Assembly (NCBI GenBank): GCA_023396255.1
Contig: JAEWWU010000006.1
Span: 62,001-126,000, forward strand
DNA length: 64,000 nt
Source of the DNA: Bacteroidota bacterium
Lineage (GTDB): Bacteria > Bacteroidota > Bacteroidia > Bacteroidales > Porphyromonadaceae
Direction of reading: 5' to 3'
The notes under the pieces were generated by a model. The model was not told the DNA's origin. It saw nothing but the letters and a program-made list of their open reading frames with translations, and made no database searches. A program made the translations under genes and the position numbers. Below are positions 45,930 through 55,789 of this stretch, piece after piece; the first letter of the stretch is position 1; each line of letters starts with the position of its first letter.

Positions 45930-48299
45930 ATGAAAATAGAAAGGATCAATGATTGGTTTGCCCGTCGAGGCAGATGGATGATACAAAGGCGATGGCTGGT
46001 ACTCGGCTTATTTATCCTCGTCTTCGCCATAGGATTTATAGGGTTAAGATATTTCAAGATGAGTGCTTCGTGGGAGGATTATTTTCTCGAAGATGATCCA
46101 ATGCTCGTCAAGACCGAAGAATTCAAAGCAATATTCGGTAATGACAATTTCGCTGCAGTACTGACCCGGTGCGACAATTCGTTTACAAAAGAGAATTTGG
46201 AACTTATCCGTGAACTTACCAATGAGATGATGGATAGTCTTTCGTACGCTGACAAAATCACGTCGCTCACCGACATCGAATTTATGATAGGCGGAGAAGA
46301 AGGTATTGCTATTGAACAGATTGTACCTGAAACAATCCCGTCAGATCCGGAGGAGCTGGAGGAGATACGTCGCAAAGCCTACTTGAAGCCTCACGTTGCC
46401 GAACGACTTGTTTCCAAAGACGGAACGCTCTCTTGGATCATTCTAAAATTGCGTCCTTTTCCTGAAGATTCTGTATGGAACAAGGGTAAGAATGCAGTTT
46501 CTCCCGAAGTGCTAACGGGTAATGAACTGGAGCATATCATCACTAAAGACAAATATCAAAAACTCCATCCCAAGGGAACGGGACTCCCATATGTCACAGC
46601 TATGAAAATGAAATGGATGGGAAAGGAAATGCCTCGTGTGATGGGGCTCGCTGCCTTGGTCTCTATTCTTATCCTACTGTTGGTAACACGCTCTTTCAGG
46701 GGAGAGGTAGTGCCACTTATCACGGCTATAGGATCCATTGTTATCGTATATGGTGCATTGGGTTATGTGGGTATGACGATAGATAGCGGTATGGTGATGA
46801 TTCCAATGCTATTAACCTTTGCCGTTTCCATTGCATACAATATACACGTGTATTCCTATTTCAAACGCCAATTCCTCATCCACGGAAAAAGGAAACAAGC
46901 CGTAGAAGAAACCGTAAAAGAGATGGGATGGCCGGTGCTATTCAGCGCACTCACCACTTTTGCCGCCTTGCTTTCTTTCCTTGCCATCCCGATGCAACCA
47001 ATGCGTTTTATTGGGATAGCCACCTCTTCGTGTGTGATGCTGGCATTCTTTATCGCCATCACATTGATGCCTGTGCTTCTCAGTTTTGGTAAAGATGGAA
47101 AACCGCATTCCAAAGTGCAGGAAACCGGAGGATGCTGGTTGGACCGAAGATTAGAGAACTTAGGCAAAAGTGTGCTTAAATACGGAACCTTGATTTTATG
47201 GATTGCCGGGCTGTTTACCGTTGTGCTCATTTATCAATTCACCAAAATAGAGACCGCATTTGACGTGGAGCGCACAATGGGACGAAAAATTCCCTATGTA
47301 AACAATCTGTTGGAGGTGGGCGAAAGCGAGCTCGGTTCTGTCTATACCTATGACGTGATGATAGATTTCCCCGAAGAAGGATTAGCTAAATCTCCCAAAA
47401 TGCTCGTGCGATTGGACTCCTTGGCCCAACGAGCCAACAGTTATAAATTGACCAAGCGTACAACTTCTGTATTGAACATCCTCAAAGACTTGAACCAAAC
47501 CCTGCACAACGGAGATGCTTCTTACTATACAATTCCTCATAATCCCGACGAGGTGGCGCAGTTGCTACTTCTTTACGAGAATGCGGGAGGTAGTGAGGCG
47601 GAATACTGGATCGACTACGACTATCGGCGTCTTCGCCTAATGGTAGAAATGAATTCATTTGATTCGGGAGAAACTGAACGGGAGTTGAACGACATTGTTG
47701 CTCACGCCACAAAGCTCTTTCCTCAAGCTACCGTAACTACCGTGGGAAGCATTCCTCAATTCACCGTGATGATGCAATACGTAGCTCGTGGGCAAATGGT
47801 TTCATTTGCGATCTCCCTCCTCATCATCGGCCTCCTGATGATGTTGGTTTTCGGCAGTGTACGCATCGGGCTTATCGGTTTGATTCCCAATGTTACCCCT
47901 GCTTTGGTGGTTGGCGGTTTGATGGGATGGTTGGGCTATCCGTTGGATATGATGACGGCTACCATTATGCCGATGATTCTCGGATTGGCTGTAGATGACA
48001 CCATTCATTTCATCAACCACGGGCATTTGGAGTTCGACCGTCAGGGCAATTACAGAGGAGCCATTCTTCGTTCTTTCCGTACCATCGGAACACCTATCAT
48101 TCTGACGAGTGTGGTGATCTGTGCCAACTTCGCCATTTATACTTCTTCCGAATGCATCTCCTTTGTACATATGGGAATACTCTCCGTAGCAGGTATTGTA
48201 TCGGCACTTTTTGCCGACCTCTGTGTCACTCCCCTATTGTTCCAAAAGTTCCGCCTATTTGGTAAGGAGACAAATACAAACAAAACTCAGGTTGAATAA
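45930..48299 (+). CDS. RND/MMPL-family membrane transporter
   Basis: This protein of 789 residues has two repeats, each with a first helix, a large periplasmic domain and five clustered helices (about 225-400 and 620-775). The second half keeps the acidic proton-relay motif GLAVDDTIHF, whereas the equivalent place in the first half (TFAVSIAYNIHVYSYFKRQF) has lost the acidic residues. Transporters of this group move lipids or hydrophobic compounds, often with a LolA-like periplasmic carrier, and such a gene is present downstream. It begins 1 bp after the methyltransferase stop. Confidence 0.88.
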   Translation: MKIERINDWFARRGRWMIQRRWLVLGLFILVFAIGFIGLRYFKMSASWEDYFLEDDPMLVKTEEFKAIFGNDNFAAVLTRCDNSFTKENLELIRELTNEMMDSLSYADKITSLTDIEFMIGGEEGIAIEQIVPETIPSDPEELEEIRRKAYLKPHVAERLVSKDGTLSWIILKLRPFPEDSVWNKGKNAVSPEVLTGNELEHIITKDKYQKLHPKGTGLPYVTAMKMKWMGKEMPRVMGLAALVSILILLLVTRSFRGEVVPLITAIGSIVIVYGALGYVGMTIDSGMVMIPMLLTFAVSIAYNIHVYSYFKRQFLIHGKRKQAVEETVKEMGWPVLFSALTTFAALLSFLAIPMQPMRFIGIATSSCVMLAFFIAITLMPVLLSFGKDGKPHSKVQETGGCWLDRRLENLGKSVLKYGTLILWIAGLFTVVLIYQFTKIETAFDVERTMGRKIPYVNNLLEVGESELGSVYTYDVMIDFPEEGLAKSPKMLVRLDSLAQRANSYKLTKRTTSVLNILKDLNQTLHNGDASYYTIPHNPDEVAQLLLLYENAGGSEAEYWIDYDYRRLRLMVEMNSFDSGETERELNDIVAHATKLFPQATVTTVGSIPQFTVMMQYVARGQMVSFAISLLIIGLLMMLVFGSVRIGLIGLIPNVTPALVVGGLMGWLGYPLDMMTATIMPMILGLAVDDTIHFINHGHLEFDRQGNYRGAILRSFRTIGTPIILTSVVICANFAIYTSSECISFVHMGILSVAGIVSALFADLCVTPLLFQKFRLFGKETNTNKTQVE

Positions 48300-48319
48300 C
48301 AAACATAATCGAATACAAA

Positions 48320-50098
48320 ATGAGTAGTACAAAAAAACAGAAGAAAAAGCCCGTTTTGAAGCGGTTGCTGCCATACGCAGGCAAGAAAAGTTATATGCTT
48401 CCGCTGGCAATGGTGTTTTCTGCCCTTTCGGGTATTTTAGTGCTGATGCCTATGGTCTACATCCATAAGATTGTCAGTGGGATTATTTTGAACAACAGTG
48501 TCGATGAGGGGTCCATACGGCACTATGCAATTCTGGCGGCGAGTTTTGCCGCAGCAGGGATATTGCTCTATTTCTTTGCGCTATCGGTGTCTCATATCTT
48601 CGCCTTCGAAGTGGAGGCGAACATCATCAAGCTCAGCGTAAAGAAGATGATGGCGAAGCCTTTGGGCTTTTTTGCCAACCGAGAAAGCGGTAGCCTACGC
48701 AAGACCATCGTTGATGGGGCTGGAGAAACCCACAATATGCTGGCGCATCAGTTACCGGACTTTGCTATGACTATTGTTTCACCCATTGTGCTATTGGTCT
48801 TCTTCTTCCTTTTCGACTGGCGGTTAGGACTGGTGAGCCTTATCCCGATGATCATAAGTATATTATTGATGGCTACTATGAGCACCCAAAAGAATATGAA
48901 GATGCGGGAAGAATACTACGAAGGGCTTGCCAATCTTTCTGCCGAGTCGGTTGAATACGTGCGCGGCATACCGGTAGTGAAGACCTTTGCCCAAAGCGTG
49001 GAGAGTTTCGACCGCTTCTATTCGCTCATCGTGAAAATGAAAGACTTCGTGGTACGGTGGAGTATGGGGTTCAAAAACAAAATGTCACTGTACGAAGCTA
49101 TTTCAAGCTCCACTGCATTCTTTTTGGTCCCCGTTGCCATTATGCTGATTACCACCGGCGGTGATGTGCGTCAAGTACTGGGTAATTCTGTTATCTATCT
49201 GTTGATAGGTCCCGTCTTCGGCATTTTTATGTATCGTAGTGCGGCTATTCAAAACTTCACCTACTTTGCTGAATTGGCATTGGACAAAATCGACGTTGCT
49301 TTGGATTATAACGATCTCACTTATGGTACGAAAACAGCGGTCGGAGAGGGCTTGGAGTTCAGAAACGTATCATTTTCGTATGGAAAAGAAAAAGTGCTGG
49401 ACAATGTGTCGTTCAAGGTGAACAAAGGAGAAACGGTTGCCTTGGTCGGAGCTTCGGGTGGCGGAAAAACCACTGCGGCGCGCCTGGCAGCCCGTTTCTA
49501 CGATGCCGATGAAGGCGAAATTTTCGTTGGAGGCATCAGCATCAAGGAGTACGAGAAATCGGCATTGATGCGGAAGATCGCCTTTGTGTTCCAAAGGTCC
49601 AAGCTCTTCAAGATGAGCCTGCGCGAAAACCTGTTGTTGGGTAATCCCAATGCCAGCAATGAGGAGATAGAGCAAGCCCTTGTTAGGGCCGGAGCCAAAG
49701 AGATTGTCGATAACTTAGAAAAGGGCTTGGATACGGTTTACGGTACCAAAGGGACCTATTTCTCCGGCGGGGAAGCTCAACGACTTTCCATTGCGAGGGC
49801 TTTCCTAAAGAACGCCGACTTTGTCATCCTTGACGAGGCAACTGCTTTCGCCGACCCCGAAAATGAGCATATCATTCAAGCTTCATTCAAGGAACTGTCA
49901 AAAGACAAAACCACATTGATGATTGCCCACAGACTCTCCACCGTGATTAACGCCGATAGAATCCTTGTAATGGAGAATGGCAAAATAGTGGAAAGCGGTA
50001 CACATAACGAATTATTAACCCAAGGCGGTACTTACAAAAAACTGTGGGACGAATATCAAAAAGCCGCCAACTGGAAAATAGGAGGTAAAAATGAATAA
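48320..50098 (+). CDS. ABC exporter, fused membrane/ATPase subunit 1
   Basis: This protein of 592 residues has six membrane helices (about 15-325) and an ATPase domain with Walker A GASGGGKTT (about 377-385), signature FSGGEAQ, Walker B FVILDEAT followed by the unusual AFADPENE, and H-loop IAHRLST. It overlaps the next gene by 8 bp and pairs with it as a heterodimer. The pair resembles IrtAB/YbtPQ-type ABC proteins by general layout; the direction of transport cannot be decided from sequence alone, but the surrounding genes suggest export. Confidence 0.88.
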   Translation: MSSTKKQKKKPVLKRLLPYAGKKSYMLPLAMVFSALSGILVLMPMVYIHKIVSGIILNNSVDEGSIRHYAILAASFAAAGILLYFFALSVSHIFAFEVEANIIKLSVKKMMAKPLGFFANRESGSLRKTIVDGAGETHNMLAHQLPDFAMTIVSPIVLLVFFFLFDWRLGLVSLIPMIISILLMATMSTQKNMKMREEYYEGLANLSAESVEYVRGIPVVKTFAQSVESFDRFYSLIVKMKDFVVRWSMGFKNKMSLYEAISSSTAFFLVPVAIMLITTGGDVRQVLGNSVIYLLIGPVFGIFMYRSAAIQNFTYFAELALDKIDVALDYNDLTYGTKTAVGEGLEFRNVSFSYGKEKVLDNVSFKVNKGETVALVGASGGGKTTAARLAARFYDADEGEIFVGGISIKEYEKSALMRKIAFVFQRSKLFKMSLRENLLLGNPNASNEEIEQALVRAGAKEIVDNLEKGLDTVYGTKGTYFSGGEAQRLSIARAFLKNADFVILDEATAFADPENEHIIQASFKELSKDKTTLMIAHRLSTVINADRILVMENGKIVESGTHNELLTQGGTYKKLWDEYQKAANWKIGGKNE

Positions 50099-51815
50099 TT
50101 TCTTAAAGCAAAGATACGCTATGTCGGATCAGGGAGCGAAGAACCTGCAAAAATCCATTTTCTCGCATACCATCTTGAATCTGACCAAAATGTTTCCACC
50201 CATCATTGGATTTATGTTTCTGTTTCAGTATCTGGGCGGTCTGGAAGGTATTCCCGCACCGGCAGAACTAACCCTTGTAAACTATATTGTCATCATCGTA
50301 GTGATGTTGTTGGTGATGTTTTTCGTGGCAAGGTGGGATTATGTACGCCTCTACGACAATGTTTATAACGAGAGTGCCAACTCACGCATCGACATAGCCA
50401 ACCGCCTGAAGAAACTACCTCTCTCTTATTTCGGTAAGCGCGATGTGTCCGACCTTTCCGCAACTATGATGAGCGACCTAAATTTTTATGAGCAGATATT
50501 CTCACACTCCGTGCCACATATCTATGCCACTGCCATTTCCACAATTATCATTTCCATTATGATACTCGCCTACAATTGGCAGCTCGGATTGGCGGCATTG
50601 TGGGTCATTCCCATCTCATTGCTGATCTTTTCCCTTTCTAAAAAGAAACAACGGAAAGCAATGGATGCATGCGTGAAAACCGGTCGCGAAGTGTTCGATG
50701 ATTTGCAAGAGAGGATAGATCAAATACAGGAAATCAAATCCTATAATCTGGAAGATCAGTCACTGAACGAGTTCTGCCATAAGCTGGACAGCAATACCCG
50801 TGCAAAGATAAAAGGGGAGTTCTACGCCGGTATTGCCACGTCATTGGCAGGTATGTTGATGAAGCTCGGCATCGTCACGGTGGCGATTGTCGGTGCCAAT
50901 ATGCTGATTGCCGGACAAATCAACATCCTCGTCTATGTCGCCTATCTCATTCTCACAGCAAGCATCTACCTGCCTATCGAGGGAATTCTCACCTTTATGG
51001 CGATGATCGTGGCTCTTGACGGTGTAGTGACGCGTATCAAAGAGATTAAAACAATGCCCGTTCAGGAAGGTAAACAGAAAATGAACCCCAAGGATTACAG
51101 TATAGATTTCAGTAATGTAGTGTTCGGCTACGAAGACTATACCGTCATCAACGGTGTAAGTTTCATCGCCAAACAGGGCGAAGTTACTGCCTTGATCGGG
51201 CCTTCGGGAAGCGGCAAAACCACCTTAACCAAATTGGCTGCCCGTTTTTGGGATATTCAGCAGGGGAAAATTTTGCTCGGAGGCGAGGACATCAGCAAGA
51301 TAGACCCCGAAACACTGCTGAAGAACTACGCTATTGTCTTTCAAGATGTAGTGCTGTTTAACGCCAGTATAAAAGATAATATCCGCGTAGGAAGAAAGGG
51401 AGCTACGGACGAAGAAGTGGCTCGTGTCGCAAAAATAGCCCGCTGCGATGAGTTTATCGACCGTATGCCCGAAGGTATTGATACCGTCATCGGCGAAAAC
51501 GGAGAGCGGCTTTCCGGCGGTGAGCGCCAACGCATCTCCATCGCCAGAGCCATACTGAAAGATGCTCCCATTATTCTGTTGGACGAAGCCACCGCCTCGC
51601 TCGACGTGGAAAACGAAAGCCTGATACAGGAGGCTTTGTCCGAACTGATTAAGAACAAGACGGTCATTGTTATCGCCCACCGGATGCGTACCATTCGCGG
51701 AGCCGATAAAATCGTACTGCTCAATCAAGGCAAGATTGAGGCTATGGGTACCAATGAAGAGTTGCAGATGCAATCGGCAACCTACCGGAAGATGCTCGAA
51801 AAGTCAATGGGATAA
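50091..51815 (+). CDS. ABC exporter, fused membrane/ATPase subunit 2
   Basis: This protein of 574 residues has membrane helices (about 20-310) and an ATPase domain with Walker [10 protein letters not shown] (about 370-378), canonical signature LSGGERQ, Walker [13 protein letters not shown] and H-loop IAHRMRT. The start overlaps the end of subunit 1 by 8 bp, consistent with translational coupling and heterodimer assembly. The signature and D-loop of this subunit are canonical while those of subunit 1 deviate, so the two ATP sites are probably unequal. Confidence 0.88.
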   Translation: MNNFLKQRYAMSDQGAKNLQKSIFSHTILNLTKMFPPIIGFMFLFQYLGGLEGIPAPAELTLVNYIVIIVVMLLVMFFVARWDYVRLYDNVYNESANSRIDIANRLKKLPLSYFGKRDVSDLSATMMSDLNFYEQIFSHSVPHIYATAISTIIISIMILAYNWQLGLAALWVIPISLLIFSLSKKKQRKAMDACVKTGREVFDDLQERIDQIQEIKSYNLEDQSLNEFCHKLDSNTRAKIKGEFYAGIATSLAGMLMKLGIVTVAIVGANMLIAGQINILVYVAYLILTASIYLPIEGILTFMAMIVALDGVVTRIKEIKTMPVQEGKQKMNPKDYSIDFSNVVFGYEDYTVINGVSFIAKQGEVTALIGPSGSGKTTLTKLAARFWDIQQGKILLGGEDISKIDPETLLKNYAIVFQDVVLFNASIKDNIRVGRKGATDEEVARVAKIARCDEFIDRMPEGIDTVIGENGERLSGGERQRISIARAILKDAPIILLDEATASLDVENESLIQEALSELIKNKTVIVIAHRMRTIRGADKIVLLNQGKIEAMGTNEELQMQSATYRKMLEKSMG

Positions 51816-51837
51816 AAACAACAAAATATCAACTAAG

Positions 51838-52620
51838 ATGAAAAGAATAATTTCGACAAGTTTGGTGGCATTGGTTTTTGCCACCACAGCAATGGCACAA
51901 ACAGGCAGGGACATTGCCCAAAAAGTAAAAGATCGCCCCGATGGAGACACCCGTCAATCGGAGTTAGTTATGAAACTGATCAACAAGCGCGGAGCTGTAC
52001 GCGAACGTAAACTTATCTCCTATTCCATCGACGTGGGAAAAGGGAAAAAAGATCGTAAAAGCATTATGTTTTTCCAATATCCCGGTGACGTAAAAGGTAC
52101 CGGCTTTCTCACGTGGGACTACGACGAACCGAATAAAGACGACGACAAATGGCTCTTTTTGCCCGCGATGAAGAAAACCCGCCGCATCAGTGGATCATCT
52201 GCCAAGCAGGACTATTTTATGGGCAGCGACTTTACCTATGATGATATGGGCAGCCGCAATGTAGATGAAGACACGCACAAGTTATTGGGCGAAGAAAACA
52301 TAGGCGGGCACAAGTGTTGGAAATTGGAATCCACTCCCAAGGATAAACGCGAGATTTATTCCAAGAAAATAGCTTTCATACGTCAAGATTGTCTGATAGC
52401 CGTTAAGGTAGAGTACTACGACAAGATGGGAAAGTTGCACCGTCGTCTCGAATTATCGGATATTGCCAAGGTAGAAGGATTTTGGATCGCCCAAAAACTA
52501 CATATGATCAATGTACAAACGGAGCATCAGACGATTCTTGAAATTAGGAACCCGAAGTATAACATCCCCATAGAGGAGGCCAAATTCAATGTTGCCACTT
52601 TAGAGAAAGGCAGGTTCTGA
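51838..52620 (+). CDS. LolA-like outer-membrane lipoprotein-sorting protein
   Basis: This periplasmic protein of 260 residues has a signal peptide (1-20, AMAQ). The ATG at 51838 is used because a longer frame runs back inside the ABC gene. The mature chain is of the LolA_like type (PF17131 by pattern): [60 protein letters not shown] and [12 protein letters not shown]. This family typically accompanies MMPL transporters and is thought to carry a lipid-like cargo across the periplasm. The stop codon overlaps the next start (TGATG). Confidence 0.87.
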   Translation: MKRIISTSLVALVFATTAMAQTGRDIAQKVKDRPDGDTRQSELVMKLINKRGAVRERKLISYSIDVGKGKKDRKSIMFFQYPGDVKGTGFLTWDYDEPNKDDDKWLFLPAMKKTRRISGSSAKQDYFMGSDFTYDDMGSRNVDEDTHKLLGEENIGGHKCWKLESTPKDKREIYSKKIAFIRQDCLIAVKVEYYDKMGKLHRRLELSDIAKVEGFWIAQKLHMINVQTEHQTILEIRNPKYNIPIEEAKFNVATLEKGRF

Positions 52621-53879
52621 TGACAAACTCAAGCAATCATTCTACAAAGCTTTTGCTGCTGTTTTTTCTGTTTTTGCCTATACATACTTTATGGGGACAA
52701 GAAGAGGGCGAGTCATCGTGGCAGCTTAAAGGCTTTGTCGACACTTATAGTGCCATTCGTTCCGAAAAGCCGAATGACTTTATGTCTTCACGTACTCGAA
52801 TAAGGGGTGAAATAGGCAAAACCTTTGGGGGTTCATCGCTCTTCGTATCGTTCAATGCCATCCACAATGCCTTATTAAAGGAACGTACGGGTTTTGAGTT
52901 GCGAGAAGCATACCTTGATCATCGGGAGGAGCATTGGGGCTTTCGTCTCGGGCGGCAACTTGTCATTTGGGGAGCGGCAGATGGTGTGCGCATTACCGAT
53001 TTAGTTTCTCCGATGGATATGACTGAGTTTTTGGCACAAGATTACGATGACATCCGTATGCCGGTCAATGCTCTGCGCTTTTTTGTCTTTAATGAGAAGA
53101 TGAAATTGGAGTTGCTTGCCGTGCCCACTTTCGAGGGTTATAGGCTACCGACCGATGCCGAAAATCCCTGGAGCATACTGCCTAAAAACTCTCCCCAACC
53201 CCTTGTATGGAGAGAAAAGGGAAGTCGCCCCAAGTTTCGTTTTTCCAACATTGAATATGGAGGGAGGCTCAGTTTTACCCTACCGGGGTTGGATTTTTCT
53301 CTCGCCACATTGCATACGTGGAACAAGATGCCCGTAATCACCTACCAACCATCAGTTACACAACTCACAGTGTCTCCACAATATTACCGCACAGGTTTCT
53401 TTGGAGGAGATATATCCAAACCATTGGGGCAATTCGTACTGCGTGGCGAAGCGGCATTCAATGTGGACAAGCATTTCAGCTACAAACCCGAGGCGGGGGC
53501 CATAGCTCAAAAAGGATTCAATACCGTGAATTATCTCGTGGGGGTGGATTGGTATGCACCCAATGAATGGACGGTAATGGCGCAATTTTCCTCGGAAAGT
53601 ATTCTGGGATACGAAACTCAAATAGCACAACCCCAACATAATTCTCTCCTCACTCTCAATGTGTCGAAGAAGCTGTTGGGAAGTACATTACAACTCTCCA
53701 ACTTTACCTATTTCGATCTTAACCATAAGGGGTGGTTCAGTCGTTTTATTTCCTCTTACGCACTGAATGACTACATCCAACTCTCGGTGGGTTATGATTG
53801 GTTTGGAGGTAATGAAGGAATATTTGGTCTGTACAAACACAATTCGGAAGTATGGGCAAAAGCTAAGTATAGTTTTTAA
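52620..53879 (+). CDS. Outer-membrane beta-barrel protein, DUF1302-like
   Basis: This protein of 419 residues has a signal peptide (about 1-26, WGQ) and a barrel-type sequence ending EVWAKAKYSF. The block GRQLVIWGAADGVRITDLVSPMDMTEF (about 117-143) is characteristic of DUF1302-type outer-membrane proteins that accompany LolA-like and MMPL genes. Coupled by a one-base overlap to the LolA-like gene, it is the probable outer-membrane end of the export route. Function is otherwise unknown. Confidence 0.78.
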   Translation: MTNSSNHSTKLLLLFFLFLPIHTLWGQEEGESSWQLKGFVDTYSAIRSEKPNDFMSSRTRIRGEIGKTFGGSSLFVSFNAIHNALLKERTGFELREAYLDHREEHWGFRLGRQLVIWGAADGVRITDLVSPMDMTEFLAQDYDDIRMPVNALRFFVFNEKMKLELLAVPTFEGYRLPTDAENPWSILPKNSPQPLVWREKGSRPKFRFSNIEYGGRLSFTLPGLDFSLATLHTWNKMPVITYQPSVTQLTVSPQYYRTGFFGGDISKPLGQFVLRGEAAFNVDKHFSYKPEAGAIAQKGFNTVNYLVGVDWYAPNEWTVMAQFSSESILGYETQIAQPQHNSLLTLNVSKKLLGSTLQLSNFTYFDLNHKGWFSRFISSYALNDYIQLSVGYDWFGGNEGIFGLYKHNSEVWAKAKYSF

Positions 53880-53889
53880 TTGAAAAAGT

Positions 53890-54537
53890 ATGAACAAAAA
53901 TCTCAGATGGACAGGATACGCCGGTTTAATGGGAAGCCTACTGATGTATGCAGGCGATATGCTCTTGTATTTTACGACGCAACCCATTCCCGATGTAGAC
54001 AAAGATCTATTGCCATCTATGGGAACAGTCCCTTTAGAGCGGCTCACTGTAGGTGGTTTATTGGGACCGTTGGCTGCAATCCTATATATCATTGGTTTCT
54101 ATCATTTATTTCTCAGAGTTAAGTACGCAAGACGAAAAACAGCCAGCTGGATGCTTGCCTTCCTCTCCATAAGTGTGATTTTCGGGGGCGCCTACCACGC
54201 TTTCTTTCCTGCTTTCGGTATTGTCTCCTCACAAGGACATCCTGAAATCATTGACCGTTTTCTCTCTTACACAGGTTGGCTGGGTGGATTTGCCTTCTTC
54301 ACAATAGGGGTTGGCTGGCTGCTTTTTTCCATCTTGATACTGCAAAGGCAGACATCATTCCCTCGCTGGGTAGTGATAGTAACACCGTTGATTACTATTT
54401 GGGCCAATTTTCTCTGGCAGATGTTGCCACAGCCATTCCTTGTTCTAATAGCAGGGGGATGGAACAATTTGGTGTGTACCCTGATTTTTGCAGTATCGCT
54501 CCTGACATTGAATAAGCATCATAAGGAAAAACAATAA
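53890..54537 (+). CDS. Membrane protein of the DUF6796 type
   Basis: This protein of 215 residues has six hydrophobic segments (about 8-27, 55-75, 85-105, 125-150, 160-178 and 185-205) with short loops. I recall similar proteins as DUF6796; function is unknown. It is the last gene of the operon, 10 bp after the barrel gene, and is followed by a terminator. Confidence 0.7.
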   Translation: MNKNLRWTGYAGLMGSLLMYAGDMLLYFTTQPIPDVDKDLLPSMGTVPLERLTVGGLLGPLAAILYIIGFYHLFLRVKYARRKTASWMLAFLSISVIFGGAYHAFFPAFGIVSSQGHPEIIDRFLSYTGWLGGFAFFTIGVGWLLFSILILQRQTSFPRWVVIVTPLITIWANFLWQMLPQPFLVLIAGGWNNLVCTLIFAVSLLTLNKHHKEKQ

Positions 54538-54552
54538 TCACATTCAAAAAAG

Positions 54553-54590
54553 GAATAGGCTTCTTTTTTCGAGAAACCTATTCTTTTTTT
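54553..54590 (+). terminator. Terminator of the export operon
   Basis: GAATAGG (54553-54559) pairs with CCTATTC (54577-54583), followed by seven T. Confidence 0.83.
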
Positions 54591-54737
54591 ATCCGTAGAG
54601 AAGTGATGTAAAATGATTATTGTCAACTTGAGTTTAACAATCAAGCACATACATCGGTGGTATGTAAAAAAGAGAGTAAGCTCTGTAATCTCCATTTACT
54701 CAGTCTTGGGGTTTATCCTCTTTTGAGAATGGCAATA

Positions 54738-54891
54738 TTTCCTCATCGCATCTTCTGTTCTATTACTTCCTTCAAAATGCTCGATTAGGTCCCTACTTTT
54801 CGGTGATTTTGAGGGAATTAATTTCCGATAATTCCCTACTAATTTTTATTCCGTCCAAGAAAAAATTTCATCGCAGGGAACTAATTTTCAT
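54738..54891 (+). repeat. Dispersed palindromic repeat, copy 5
   Basis: It matches copy 4 over about 120 bp and continues with GCAGGGAACTAATTTTCA, the tail also seen in copy 2. Core: GGGAATTA...TAATTCCC. Confidence 0.82.
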
Positions 54892-55339
54892 TTGATTTTT
54901 TACAGAGGATGGTTGCTTCAAAACAGAGAAGGCGACACCGTTGAGAAAACGGTCGAATGAAAATGGATGGTTTTGCCTTTTTGAGTCTTCCTTCTTCCGA
55001 ACTTATTTCACTCGACGAACAACCCTCGAAGGATATTTACCAAAACTATGGGAACACATTGGTTTTTTTCTTTCGAATAAAGAGCCTCCTTACAGTAAGA
55101 AATTAGATCCACACCCTCTCTTTGTATAACATTGAGAACGTATTATCGACCTGTTTTAACACGCCACAGAGCACCCAACGGCATTAGGAGTCCTTTTTCC
55201 CTCTCCGCAAAGCTCTCGGAAAGCACTTTTGTTAATAAAGCAAAATCAACCATACTTATATCTGTCTTGTAATTGGTCTTTTGTTAGTCAATCCCAACAA
55301 AAAACACAAAAAAAGTGTGTTGTTGTTAGATTTAATCTA

Positions 55340-55347
55340 TATCTTTG
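55340..55347 (+). promoter_or_regulatory. -7 element upstream of the 4-hydroxybutyrate operon leader
   Basis: TATCTTTG fits TAnnTTTG. TTG at 55320-55322 lies 17 bases upstream, slightly short of ideal. Transcription should begin near 55354, giving a leader of about 435 nt before abfD. I found no other consensus promoter between here and the gene. Confidence 0.6.
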
Positions 55348-55353
55348 TGCCGT

Positions 55354-55561
55354 TCGATGGTTTGAGGATTTCTCTTCCCCACGTTGGGGAAAGAGAGGGC
55401 TGAAAACTTGAAGAATTCAAGGCTGAGCGGGGCTATTCCCTAAGTTCGCGGCTCTGACTTTGAAGAGTTTACTTCCGGGTAATTGCTCATCGCTCAAAGA
55501 CGCAACCGGGAAAAGGGTAAATTCGCTCCCAAGCCCCTTTGTTGGGCTTTCTTGATTTTTT
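55354..55561 (+). ncRNA. Structured leader RNA, module 1, ending in an intrinsic terminator
   Basis: Inverted repeats in order: hairpin TCTCTTCCCC (55371-55380) with GGGGAAAGAGA (55386-55396); hairpin CTTGAA (55407-55412) with TTCAAG (55416-55421); possible closing helix GGGGCT (55429-55434) with AGCCCC (55532-55537); inner helix GAGTTTAC (55465-55472) with GTAAATTC (55517-55524); apical helix CCGG...TTGC (55475-55486) with GCAA-CCGG (55502-55509). Terminator: AAGCCC (55531-55536) with GGGCTT (55544-55549) and T6 (55556-55561). The closing helix and the terminator share bases and exclude each other, which is riboswitch-like. It matches no RNA family I know; a free-standing small RNA of about 200 nt is the alternative. 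Confidence 0.55.
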
Positions 55562-55600
55562 AACCTTGTTATGCAGGGTGTAGTGTGCTGTTTTCTTTGG

Positions 55601-55739
55601 CGAGACAAAGAAGTTCTTCGGTACAAGTCTTGAAGCATTCTTATTGCAGATGCTTCTTGTGTTGTATCCATACGCTTGGAGGTCAAAACTTCCAAGATCT
55701 TTTGTTCGTCTGTTTTACACAGTTGCTTCTCTCGTCTCG
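55601..55739 (+). ncRNA. Structured leader RNA, module 2, before abfD
   Basis: Outer helix CGAGAC (55601-55606) with GTCTCG (55734-55739), continued by GAAG (55610-55613) with CTTC (55726-55729). Inside it are hairpin ACAA plus GAAGCA (55623-55637) with TGCTTC plus TTGT (55651-55660), and hairpin CTTGGA (55675-55680) with TCCAAG (55691-55696). It ends 50 bp before the abfD start codon. Co-occurrence of one enclosing helix and two inner hairpins suggests a folded RNA element; the pairing is by eye. Confidence 0.4.
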
Positions 55740-55789
55740 GGAAATTTGGCACGTATGGGCGTACTCTATTTATTAAAACTGAATACATT

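Noticed and set aside
51667..51837. Upstream in-frame extension of the LolA-like gene
   Set aside because: It lies within the ABC subunit 2 gene, and the signal peptide begins only at 51838.
55354..55561. tmRNA, RNase P RNA, SRP RNA or cobalamin riboswitch as identity of the leader
   Set aside because: None of their hallmark sequences (tag reading frame and CCA end, conserved P4 core, GGAA/GGAG tetraloop region, B12 box) is visible.
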